64,000 nucleotides of DNA, taken from Oreocharis arfaki. Its lineage: Eukaryota; Chordata; Aves; Passeriformes; Paramythiidae. Both the position numbers and the translations under genes were made by a program. The notes beneath the pieces are model-generated. The model searched no databases, had not been told where the DNA came from, and saw only the letters and a list, made by a program, of their open reading frames with translations. Shown here one piece after another: positions 52,928 through 64,000 of the stretch; the first letter of the stretch is position 1; the number at the start of each line of letters is the position of its first letter. The stretch is taken from the NCBI GenBank assembly GCA_013398015.1, contig VZRR01009906.1:310913-374912 (forward strand). Reading direction: 5' to 3'.

Positions 52928-53227
52928 CATAGTCATAGAATGGTTTGGGTTGAAAAGCACCTTAAACATCACCTAGTTCCAACCTTCCTGCCATGGACAG
53001 GGACACCTTCCACTAGACCAGGTTTCTCAAGACCCCATCCAACCTGGCCTTGAACACTGCCAGGGATGGGGCACTTCTATGGGCAACTCGTTCCTGTGCC
53101 TCAGCACAGTCACAGTAAAGAATTTATTCCTAATATCTAATCTAAATGCTCTTTCAGTTTAAAGCCACTGCCCCTTGTCCCCGGAGCCTTCTTTTCTCTA
53201 GAATGATCAACCCAAACTCTCTCAGTC
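52928..53227 (-). mobile_element. CR1 LINE, 300-bp 3' fragment
   Basis: Starts with a TCATAGTCATAGAATGG terminal repeat and 'tttgggttgaaaagcacctt', then 'ccttcctgccatggacagggacacc', 'catccaacctggccttgaacactgccaggg', 'gggcaactcgttcctgtgcctca' and 'aagaatttattcctaatatc', ending near 'caacccaaactctctcag'. This is a classic CR1 3' untranslated plus C-terminal coding segment in reverse orientation. It is 5'-truncated at about 53227 and non-functional. Confidence 0.96.
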
Positions 53228-53280
53228 GTTGTGAACTGCAGTGCTGCTGGATGGGCATCCCTTGCTTTCACACACTTTCT

Positions 53281-53320
53281 TTCTTTCTTTGAGGTTTTTC
53301 TTTTTCTTTCTTTGAGGTTT
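53281..53320 (+). repeat. Two-copy 23-bp pyrimidine-rich tandem repeat
   Basis: TTCTTTCTTTGAGGTTT occurs at 53281-53297 and 53304-53320 (period 23), in a T/C-rich stretch lying just beyond the truncated end of the neighbouring CR1 fragment. Confidence 0.85.
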
Positions 53321-55658
53321 CTTCCCTCAGAGTGCTGTGAAGGGGATGGTCTGATGCAAATACACCACACACACCCATCACTGATGTGGCCATATCCTCA
53401 GCCAACACACGCATGGCAACCTGTTCCTCTTTATGATTTTGACCTTACAAAGTTTAATCCTTGCACACTAAAAGAATTTAACCATGAAAAAATTTAAGCA
53501 GTAGCTTGTCTGAGTGTGTTGAACTAGATACTAGGAAAAGAGGTGGACTATTTCTCAGTACTGTCAATGGAGAACCATAGCATGCAGGTAAAGAGCAACA
53601 GAGTGAAGAAAATATTGGAAAGATAATGCCAGTCGTCTAAAATGTGCTTCAGACGGAGCTAAATGTGAACACAAGCTAAATGGTCTCAGTGTCCCAATAG
53701 TCTTCTAAGGAAAAACTGAAGCCTACTGGAAACAGTCTTGCTCTAGAAGAATTTTCCCAACCTTGGGTACTTTTCTGTTTATCTTTAGCATATCACAGAC
53801 ATATAAAAAATATCACACACACACATCTGGACTGAATAATGATTTCATCCAATTAAATGTGGATGAAATTTTAAACTTAGGAAAATAATGACAAAGAGAA
53901 ATACACAAGCAATAGAAACGCCTTTAAAATTCTATGTCTTCATAATTAAAACATAAAACCACATGGTTTCCCGTAACTTCGGCTTGAAACAATTGAGCAT
54001 CACCTCCACATGCTCAGAGGCATGCTTTCTACAACCAGTGGAACTAGAAAGGAAAGAAAGCCAGAGGTGAAAGGCAGAGCTGGCACATGGGTATTATTCT
54101 TTTCTCGCTTTTTTGTGCAACTGAATTGGTCCATATCCTGAGTTTGTCACAGTCACTCCTTTCCATCCCAGTCATAAGCAGAGTACATCAAAAAGCTCCC
54201 CTTCCAGTTTCAATACTGCAAAGATGGACAGATCAAAATTTTAATTCTTAAGTAGAGGTCCTTCCCCCAGGTAGCTTGTCTGAAAGAAGTTTCAGCTTGG
54301 CACACTGGGAAATAGTTCATTGCTATGAAAGAAAAAGGTCTTATTGAGCTGCTATGCCGTAAAAGAAGGTAAGGGAAAATAACCTGCAGGATGAGATCAG
54401 GACAACATCACTCAAATACAAATAATGCACAGAAGATTTAATGCCCTTTGGGGTACCATTACAGCTGAAACTTGTGATCCAATGAAGCATTTATTTGCCA
54501 CTGACTGTAATGGGACTATGATTTACTTGGTTTTGTGTTCTCCCAAAGTGTGGAGGACTCAATTTTTGAAACTTCAGGCACAAATCTGGAAAGAATGAGA
54601 GAAAGAAACTAGTCATAAATCAGAAAATGTGAACAGTAATTATGAAATGAGTATTTTCTTTAACAGGACTTTTGAACAGAGAAATAGCCATATAGATTAA
54701 AGTCAGTCAGACTATTTTTTGATAAGTCTAAAATGTTTTGCAGAGAAGCATTCATTTCAATGACATTTTAAAGAGGGTCCATGCCAATTTCAAAAGGAAA
54801 ACAAGGAAGAGAAAAAGGAATCAAAACACTTCCTTTCTCAATTTGAAAACTGACATTTTGATTCAAACATTTTCACCTAACAGAATTATAAGGCTGTGAC
54901 TTTGTGCCAGTTTGGAACAAAAATAGATGTATAACCTTCAAAAAATCATCATAAAATCAATTTCTTTCCTTTGACCTGCTCTCTAATTATCTGGGATTAT
55001 ATCATACAGCTTAAGAAGCTGCCAAGAAATTTCCAAATTCAAAGACATTATGGAAGTAAGCAAAAAGTAAGGTAATTTTTTTTTAATGTAACCTCACGGA
55101 TTTTGTAAAAACCTTGGCTTGATGGGCTCTTTAAATTGCTTTTTTCCTCTATATGTGAAGCTATAAATCCCTTCTTGCTACTAGACGTTTCTGAATCTCT
55201 AGTGATCTCAGACCCAACTGCCTCACTTTTCATTAGCAAAAAGAAAAAAGAGTTGTTATTTGCCATACTACCAAAATTTGGAAATATAACTGCTGTTGGG
55301 TGGGCTTTAACTGGAAGCTCATTTTTGCTTTCAAAAATATGCATTAATGGCAAGACAGGCACAGAGGAGGCAAACCCCCTTCTTCCTGGCAGACTGAACG
55401 TGTGATGTTGGCAGGTAGGTAATCAATGCTTCTTTGGTCTGCAAACCAATAGCACAAAACTGAAGATGGGACAGAGGTTTTTTTCAGTGGCTCTACACAA
55501 CCAAACCTCCTCTCAGAGACTCCTGGAGTCCACTTCCAGAGCCAGGTCTTTACTCTGCACTGCTGTGCTACCCCTGCCTGGATGTGTAGATATCCAGTGG
55601 AGGCAACATCTGGCAAAACCCGGAAAGGTGAGGTGGAAACAAGCTAATTAGGAGCCTG

Positions 55659-55671
55659 TCACTAGAGGGCA
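55659..55671 (+). promoter_or_regulatory. Candidate CTCF binding motif
   Basis: TCACTAGAGGGCA fits the vertebrate CTCF core (CCASYAGRKGGCR) at all but the first position. It lies at the start of a GC-richer patch (about 55650-55860) in otherwise AT-rich DNA. CTCF would act here as an insulator or loop anchor. Motif matches alone are frequent, so occupancy is unproven. Confidence 0.45.
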
Positions 55672-56171
55672 ATGCAGCACTGCAGCTGTCCCGCTCCTGC
55701 CACCCCGTGTGTCCAGCCTGTGTTCTCCAGGAGCACTGGGCAGCCCCTCACCGCCAGCAGCCCGGGACAGGGCACAGCAGCACTGACTGCAGACATGGTG
55801 CGTGGGGCTTTGCACATCCTGTGCAACCCAGCTACGGCTCTGCTCTGTGAGGAAACGAGAACAACCTCCCTCTCAGTCTAGAGGAGGACACTGCTTAAAC
55901 AGAATCCATTTGATTAGGTGGAGGGATGTGGGATTTTGCAAAACCTGTAATGCTTGGTGTGTAGTTGGCAGGCCATTAACTGGGTCAGGGGACATCTGCA
56001 GGTAATGGGACCTCCTGGCGAGGTGATATTGTAGGAGACAACAACAGAAGAGAGAAAAGAGCTTGAGGGAAAATTGAGTCTTCATATAAGCAAGAAAGAA
56101 TCCCATTTAAGACCAAAAATCACAGCAGTTGTTTAGCATCCGAAACAGCATATTCACAATCAGTTTGGTGC

Positions 56172-56189
56172 AGAGAGAGAGAGAGAGAG
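56172..56189 (+). repeat. AG dinucleotide microsatellite, nine units
   Basis: Nine uninterrupted AG units. Short but perfect. Confidence 0.95.
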
Positions 56190-59100
56190 CAAACAACCAA
56201 GTTTTGAATGGGCAGAGTCCAGAGGATACATCAAATTTTGAACTCAGTGTTAAGGTGCAATAGGTTTGGTGCCACTGTTACGTTACAAGAGTTTGGTCTA
56301 AGAGTCTCAGTACTTAAAGAAGATGCTTATTTTCACAGAAATGGAAAAATTTCTCTTCTTAATGCAGATTAAAATTCTCTACCCAGTTATAAATCAAAAA
56401 TTAACAACTTTATCTAGGTCAGGGCATTGAAGCTACATTAAAGTTTTATCCTCATTCACTAAATTTTAATTTTAATGTGGCACATCTGACAAGTCTTGTG
56501 GGACTACCTAGAATCCATTGACATCCTTCTGTCACTCGAATCAAAGCCTCATCTTTGAGACTCTTGTTTCCAGATACCTAACTGTCAGTGGATTATTTTG
56601 TCTCTGCACTGGTGTCACAATCGATGGCTGTGCAGGCATTCACATGCATGTCCCACATATGTCAGCTAAAGCTCACAGACCACAGAAATAAACAGCTTTC
56701 CCTCTAGAAACACAGATTTCTATGTAATCACTTAAAGGTGAAGCTATAAATCTTTTTTTTATCCCTTCCAGCCTTTTTAAAGTTACTGGAACTGGTTGCC
56801 TGTAAATCAAAACTCCACAACAACTCTACAGTTTAATTTGCAAATAATATTTAATTACAGGAATGGCTATGAGAAAAAAAAATATTTTGCATATGTCTGT
56901 CATCATTTTTATGACTATTTATGGCAGAAACATTGATGCACAATTTGACAAAACTGTCTGTGGATGTGGAAGACATCTGATTCTGGAGTAGAAACAGTAC
57001 CACATGATTTCGCTAGTCAATCAGTCCAGGATTATGGCAGAAATTTAGTGTTTCAGCTATTGTGGCCTTTAGCGTTTGAGCAATTACCAGGCTTAAATAC
57101 AGGCCTCTTATAGAATAATAGTTACAACACATTCATGGAATGTCAAAGTACATTCACAGATCATTCCTTGGCAAAAATTCAGTGCCAGTATTAAAAAAAA
57201 AATACAAATGGTGGAACGTGTATCTGTAAGGTAAGTACAAATGGATTCACATCAACTTCTTGGAAATTAAATTGACCTGGGGAAAAATCCCCAAACTTTT
57301 CTCCTGTTTGTACTCTGAAGCAGCTGCCAAGGTTTGTCCTCAGACCTCAGACCTGCTGTTAGCATGGCTGTGACTCAAGAGAGGAAATACCCTGTCAGTC
57401 TGGGCTGCTGGCTAATCCTGGGCTTGTGTGCAAGCATACAGAGAGGGGAAAGATGTAGGGCAGAAAGAGACATTCCTGACACATGCAAAACAACAACACA
57501 CGGCAGAATTACAAAAAGATTTTTCTTTTCACTTGCAGTTGTGTCCCACAGCACGTTCCCACTGCTGCTGTCTTGCTTACAGGTTTCCCCTGACACACTC
57601 AGGGGCAACACCACTGTCCTTGTGTTCCACAAGGAGGAAGGCGTTGCACTAGGTCTGAACTCACCAAAGTATTAACATCACCCTGCACTTCTCGTCACAG
57701 TCCTGAAACATTTTGCTACTGGAGAGCTTTTAAATCTACTTCCTTCTGTGATTCTGCACATAGATCAACTTTGGGCCACCAGAGGTTTGTAACAATCATA
57801 GGGCTGGGATGAAGGAAAGGAAGGACAAAACACATCCAGAAATGTATGTTGTATCTAATTAATGTAAGCTGGAAGTGCTCTCACCACATCTTTGACTTTC
57901 AATTCAGCATGTACTCCATTCTGTCCCAACCTGTTCACATCCCCATACACCAATCTTCTAACCTGAATTTACAGACAATGTTAAAAGTTTTGGCTGTCCC
58001 ACAGTCACTTGAAGCTTCCTGCACTGTTTCCTCACTTCTCTCCTTCAGAATCACTGCTTAGTATGGGGAAATTATGTTTCACTTACTTTCTTCTGTAAGA
58101 ATAAAAATGTAAAGATAAAACTCCAGGAGTGCCAAGAAATGTTTCTGCACATTAGAAATACTGGCCTGGTTCTAGCTAGTCTAGCCTGGTCTTCAGGTGG
58201 GAAGACTAAATAATGTACCTCACAGCAATAAGGCACTGGTAACTTTTCTTAAGAGGAAAATATTTTATTTACATGTGCTTGGTATTGATAATCGGCCTTC
58301 TAGTTCTAAGCTGAAATGCTGCTCCTGAACCCAGCTACAACTAAGTTCCGAGTATTTGGCCTTCTTGACATGTTAGGATTACATTTATTGAACTTCAGCT
58401 TTGTTTTTAATTGAATGCTGATGCATAATCTTACCATTTATTAGCCTTATTTCTCTTTCTTGTTGCAGATCCTTAAGCGCTCCAAGCACCATTCCCCCTT
58501 AAAAATAAAGCTCCTACTTGTTTGCTTTTTCAATTCCTTAGCCAGACTTCAGATTGCATTTTCCTGAACACCACAGCTATTTATTTAGGGGAAGGACTAA
58601 AGGACAGATTCCTTCTGACATTCACAGCATGCTGCTGTGAAGGCTTCTGGCTTCAAGGGCCCATAATAATGGAAGATGAAAGCTTTTTAACAGTTCACCT
58701 TCTTGAGTAAATTACCAACACATAAAGTTCAAAATAGGTTCAAAAATCATATTCCCCTCCTCAGGAACTGACACCAGTGAAAGCAAAGTAAATGTATCAG
58801 GATCACTGAACACACATTTCTGCATTTACATACAGCAGAGAAAAAAATTACTTTTTTCCAAAGGAGGAAAAAAAAGTAAATAAAAAGGCCTTTTTATAGA
58901 GCCTAATTTCAAGGATATTTCAGGATCTATTCTCCATTATTTGTGCCTGAATTAATATCTTTAGGCACACAAATCAGCCAATTCTGCAACCTGGCTTCAT
59001 TAAATTACTTTATACATAATTCAAGATGGAAGTAAATTCTCTTCTTACTTGCACCCTTCCTCTTTACACCTGCAGTCAGTCATACTACCACATTTTGATA

Positions 59101-62100
59101 GACAGAGTGGCTCAGTGGCTTTTAAACCTTCTGACAGTAGCAAACCGAGAAACATTTTTTAAGCATGGCCATTCCTGTGGCTCTGGGCAGGGGGGAATTC
59201 CAATTTCCACCAGTAAAACATGTGGGCTGCAAGGAGTACACTGAGCATTGGTACCACAGAGTCCCTGAAGCCATGAAACCATCCAAAGCACTCAGAACAG
59301 CTCAGGCACTTTGTCCCACTGACCCACATTCACCACCAGGCCCTGCCCTTTCAAACATGCTGTTTATACTCCCTGAAGTCCCTCTATCAGTTCATGCTTG
59401 TCACTGGTTAGCATTCTCAAACACCAATGATATTTCCTAATTCCAAATAAGTAAGAACCTCAGATATTACAGCAAGGGAGCGCTTTGATTAATGTTGACC
59501 AATATATGCAAAAAAATGAAGAAAAAAGTCACCACTTTCTTTCAGACATCAGATACTGCACTTTGCACCAAAGAAAATCCCCCACTGAGTGTGTAATTGC
59601 CTAGAAGAGGAGAAGTAAAAAAGGAACTCAACTCATTTAAAACTTTGCTGATCTGTCACAATAATAACAATTTTCCATCTTTTACACAGCCCTGAATAGA
59701 AGATGGGCCTAAAAGCAAAAATAAAATGAAAAAACTCCCCAAACTCCTTCATCTTCACATTAAGATGGATTTTTGCAATGAATGAATAACCTCTTTCACT
59801 TTTAATTTAGGCCTACCCATCAACATGGCTGTTATTATTCACAGCAGCAAAGTCCCTGCCACACTACAGCAGAAATAATAGCTGCATCTCTGGGTTCTGT
59901 TTTCCCCAAGAATTCACAATGTTATTTAAATAAGTCTAGTATGCCATAGGTACAGCAGACAAGGCTGCTTCTAATGAAGGGCTATTTTTATTTCTGTCCC
60001 AGCTTTGTATAACATGACTGGAATTTGCTTGTGGAAGAAAGGATCATTAATAGCATGCCATCTCTACCCTGCATGCAAGGACTCATGACACCCTTGGACA
60101 TTTTCAATAGTCATGTTGACATCCATATTCTACCAAGAAGCACTATGTCATTTATTAAACAGCACAGGCAAGACAGTATCCTTGATGTTTCCATAATACA
60201 TGACAGTGTTTTCCTGAGAGAAGCAAAGCAAGAAATAAATCTACCGCCAAGTAAGTCACGAACTGTGGAAAAGCCATCAGCTTCTTCATCTGTGCCTGCC
60301 CAAGACTGAGCACAAAGGGATGCCATTGCCTGGCTCGTGACTGGGACTCTGATCCTGCTGCCACTCAGGACCATTGGTCTTCTCCCCTGTGTGGCAGGGA
60401 AGTAAATAACAGCATTGAGTAAAGCTTTCCCTGATCTAATTCCACAGTTCAGTCTTTCACAGGGATGTCAGGGAGATGCCCAGACCATGAGCTGTTATAA
60501 TAAGCACTGGGTGTTCATGTCCCCAGGGCCCACCTGACTGCTCCCTACACGCTTTCCATAGGGATATTTTAGTTCAGAATCCAGAGAAGACTCCTCTGCA
60601 AAACTAGCTGAAACAAAGTTGTATGTATGCTTCCCAGGTTGCTTTTTGAAAACAAATGCAAATATCTTCAGTCTTACTACTAAACACATAAAATAGTATA
60701 GAAAAATTAATTAAAAGTGATACAAGTAGCTAAGTTATTATATTGTACTTAGAATTTTCACCCTTTTCGTGGACAGCCTCCAAGTGTATTTAGATTTCTT
60801 TAGGTGAACTTCTGTAGCATATTCAGTATTTCTACCAAAGAGATAATTTGGGATGTACCATCCAATGCAACTATTAACATATAGCCTACCTTTCAAGACA
60901 GTTGACAGCCAGTTGTGATGGAAGATGTAGGTAGAGTCATCTTACTGTAATTCAGATCTGCTGAAAACCAAACAGAAAATTATTGAATGAACTGGAAAAG
61001 GTCCTTGATGTGAAGATCTTGGTTTGACCACCTCAAAATAAACTGTTTCTCTGGTTTCAGACATATTATTGGCTTATTTATTCCCAGTCTGTAGGGTTCA
61101 CCTTAAAGCCATCATTTAGAGCTGTTGCATTCAGGAGTAAGTGATCACTAATCAGAGAGGAAGTAGGGAAATGCTACATAACTTATGGAAAGGATCTTCC
61201 CAGCAGGCCCTCACCTACCTACCAGATGCAATTTTGGAACTAGCCAGGACTTGCAAGGAGAGGCTAATATACAAATAAGACCTAGATGGGCAGGCTTTCA
61301 CTGGTACTGATGTTTTACCTTTTCACTGACTATTTGCAAAAGATACAAAATACACCAGGTCCTGAAGAAAAGGCTACCTCGAAGTGTGTAATAGCACTCC
61401 CAGGAGGCAAGAAGTTTCTTCCAGCACCTGGTTCCCAATGCCTTAAGGCTGCAACCCAGCGAACCAGCACAGGAGAGGCTCTCCCTCCAGGTGCACTGTA
61501 GAGGTGTAAACACATCACCTAAGAGGTAGGGCACCTGGAAGACTCTGAAGCTTTTTGCTCCTAACTTGCTGAGAGATAACCTTGCTGAGAAACACAAAGG
61601 CCCAGCAGACTGCCTTTCATGTTTTCCATACAGATATTCTATATAGCCAAAATGAGAACGCATTCTGAGTACCTACCAACCTCAAAATAATGCTCAAAAT
61701 AGTAGACGCACCCCTAAATTCTACTGAAGTTAATATAATTTTGCAGTTCAAATTTTGAACCTTATGAACTTTTATGATTGCTGAACTCAGTGTTTTATAG
61801 TGACCCAATCAGGTATTCCATGTAGAAAATAATTCAGCCTGCAGTGCTGTAAAGATGGGATCCTTTTTGAGCAATATTCTGTTTTAAAATAAAAATACAT
61901 GCCCAATAGTCCATAATATTACAAGGAATCCAAGTCTAAAAATATTTTTTAAATCAAGCATGTGTTTAAAATTGTGCAACTAATATCAGATTTAGGGCTT
62001 AAAAAATAAACTACTTATTCAACAAAAAGTAGGTTTATGTCACAGTTGGAAAACAACAGACAACCTGTAGTTTATTCAGAGCAACCACAAGTGATTTTGT

Positions 62101-63967
62101 CCAGGAATATCTTGTTTCTATCAGTATAACTATGTTGTGCATCACTTACATGCGTGTGTAACAGCAGTTCCCAAACTGTGATCATTTTACTCATTTCTAC
62201 TACAATGCACAGATAAGTGATTAGCTCCTCATTTCTCTGATTAAAGTAGGTAGCAAGGAAAGATGTGTGAACAGTATGTTGCTAATGAAAAAATGTGGGT
62301 GCCAAGAATGAATTGCAATAATTGTAATATTTGATATTAATAAGATGAGATAAAGAAATTACTGACATACTTTCCCAGCTGCTCACTCAGTCACCATACT
62401 GATAAGTAAGCTGCTTGAAACTTACATATCAGAGACTTAATACAGCTAATAATAAATTATAATGAAGTCTGAGCAAGGATATATGAAAATGACTGTGTCC
62501 ACATGACATTTCGTACTGCAGGAGGAAAGGCTGAGTCAGCAGGAAGCTGAAGAGCTGTAGTAATGAAATGAAAATGAGCTTTTCAACTCAAAGAACATCA
62601 GAGAGATGGAATTTTAACTCCCAGTGAAAGCCAGCAGGCAGACGCACCTGGCCCTATACAAAGTGATAAAGTAAGAAAAGTGCAAGCCCTCTCCTAGCAC
62701 CATGCCTGGGCTGGAACTGTGTGCAGAAAACATATTTATTGCAGCTTTGTGCCATATTATCTCCAGGGCTTCAAGCCTCTACTCCAGGGTAGGATAGTTA
62801 GCTTTCCTATTAAACATGGCAGGATATGGCTGGAAGCTGAGGCAGAATAGATTGTGTTTAATCAAACTTCCCTGGTTCTTACACTTCAGTGGTATATTAA
62901 GACCTAAAAGCATTTTAACCAAAACCTTGGACCCCTCTGTAGAATTCAAAACACAGACCTTGTGTTCCAGCTCAGCAAACGAATGATGCAGCAGTCTATC
63001 ACTTGTTGAGAAACAACTTTTTCCGGGTGTCTGAGTACAACCCTTGAGGTGACTAATTCTCTACCTCAATCTGAAAATCCCAGCTGCACTGGTATTTTAG
63101 CTGGGGACAGAAGTGTGCTTTTGAAGAGACACTCCTGAGCATTCCCCATTACTTCATTTTGCTTTTCACTGCAGGGCAATCTCAGAGCACACAGGCTGTG
63201 TTCATTTGGGATGAAACTAAACTGGGGTGCCCTGAGTGTGCTCCAGTGCTTGTGGGCACTCAGTCAGCAGGGTGGAAGCGCATCTGTTAGAGTGTGTTAG
63301 TGTGGATGTTGGGTCTCCTGCATTCTCTGCTCACCTCTGCAGGATCATCCCCCCTGCGAATACACAACTGTTCACCAAACATACAGCGCTCCTGCCAGCA
63401 TGAACCTCTCAACCAGGAAGCTAGGAAAACAAAATTCTGACATAGGAATTATTTCTTTAACTGAAGTGAACATTTAAACAAATGAGTATTTGCAAAGCTG
63501 CCAGTATATACCCCTTTGTAGAACTTTACAGGGGCAAGGAATGTAAAAGTAACCAAGGACACACAGACAGACAAGACAAGCAAATTGTACCTCTGAAATG
63601 CTCCTCATCATTACTGCAAGCACTAGTCCTTGCATGCTAGGCATGTAATTCTTGTCATATTGTCTGTAACATCATGACAGAGCTTACCGTTTCTGGAGGG
63701 ATGTGGGCTGAAGATGAATTAATTTCATATGTGTTCAAATATTTTCATATTTTTATTTTCTCCCACATAGAAGAGACAAAAAGACGGGTGGATTTGAATG
63801 AAAAACCTTTTTGTTTTAAACGTTCTTTCCTAAAATTAAGTATTTTCTCTAGAACAGCATATTAGTCTTCCTTAAAAGAAGATTTGAATAGTGAATAATA
63901 AATAAAATTAAAATATTTATTTCTTTAATAATGAGATGTTAGAGCACTATATAAATTTCTTTCCTTT

Positions 63968-64000
63968 GTTGCTGTTGTTGTTGTTGTTGTTATTATTACT
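63968..64000 (+). repeat. GTT/ATT trinucleotide microsatellite at window edge
   Basis: GTT units, with one GCT interruption, change to ATT units and run off the right edge, so the true length is unknown. Confidence 0.95.

Larger units (their letters stand above)
53228..64000. other. AT-rich non-coding stretch to the window edge
   Basis: No gene is supported. Open frames are under 115 codons and unrecognised. A GC-richer patch at about 55650-55860 contains a CTCF-like motif (listed separately). Simple repeats occur at 53281-53320, 53814-53825, 56172-56189 and 63968-64000. No further CR1 tail was found. Confidence 0.65.

Overview
The window looks like vertebrate nuclear DNA, most likely from a bird. 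The main evidence is a set of CR1 LINE fragments with the 3' end typical of avian genomes: a conserved tail region that finishes in a tandem ATTCTATG-type motif. The rest is AT-rich, intron-like or intergenic sequence with short mononucleotide and dinucleotide tracts. A songbird is possible because of one LTR-like segment, but I cannot prove the order or species from sequence alone.

I find no protein-coding gene, exon chain, tRNA, rRNA, CRISPR array or operon that I can defend. Open frames are short, lie on both strands, overlap one another, often lack a normal ATG context, and show no domain I recognise. The longest (about 250 codons, minus strand, 6310-7062) runs antisense through a GC-rich LTR-like element and is very probably chance. 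The window fits a gene desert or the inside of a long intron.

Layout: 1-6328 unique AT-rich DNA; 6329-6838 a probable solo LTR; 7757-8143 mixed sequence ending in a CR1 tail; 8144-23071 unique DNA with two striking palindromic structures (11479-11519 and 13016-13037); 23072-24093 two CR1 tails facing each other; 24094-32994 unique DNA holding a diverged 183-bp direct duplication (29672-29854 and 30886-31068); 32995-33036 a CR1 scrap; 33037-44134 unique DNA with an AT/GT microsatellite; 44135-45148 a decayed CR1 of about 1 kb with part of the reverse-transcriptase region; 45149-52927 unique DNA with a GC-richer stretch near 49.4-50.0 kb; 52928-53227 a CR1 tail on the minus strand; 53228-64000 unique DNA with a CTCF-like motif at 55659 and a GTT/ATT microsatellite at the right edge.

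Nothing here looks like a new multi-gene system. The best leads are the local duplication, the two long perfect inverted repeats, the facing CR1 pair and the CTCF-like site.
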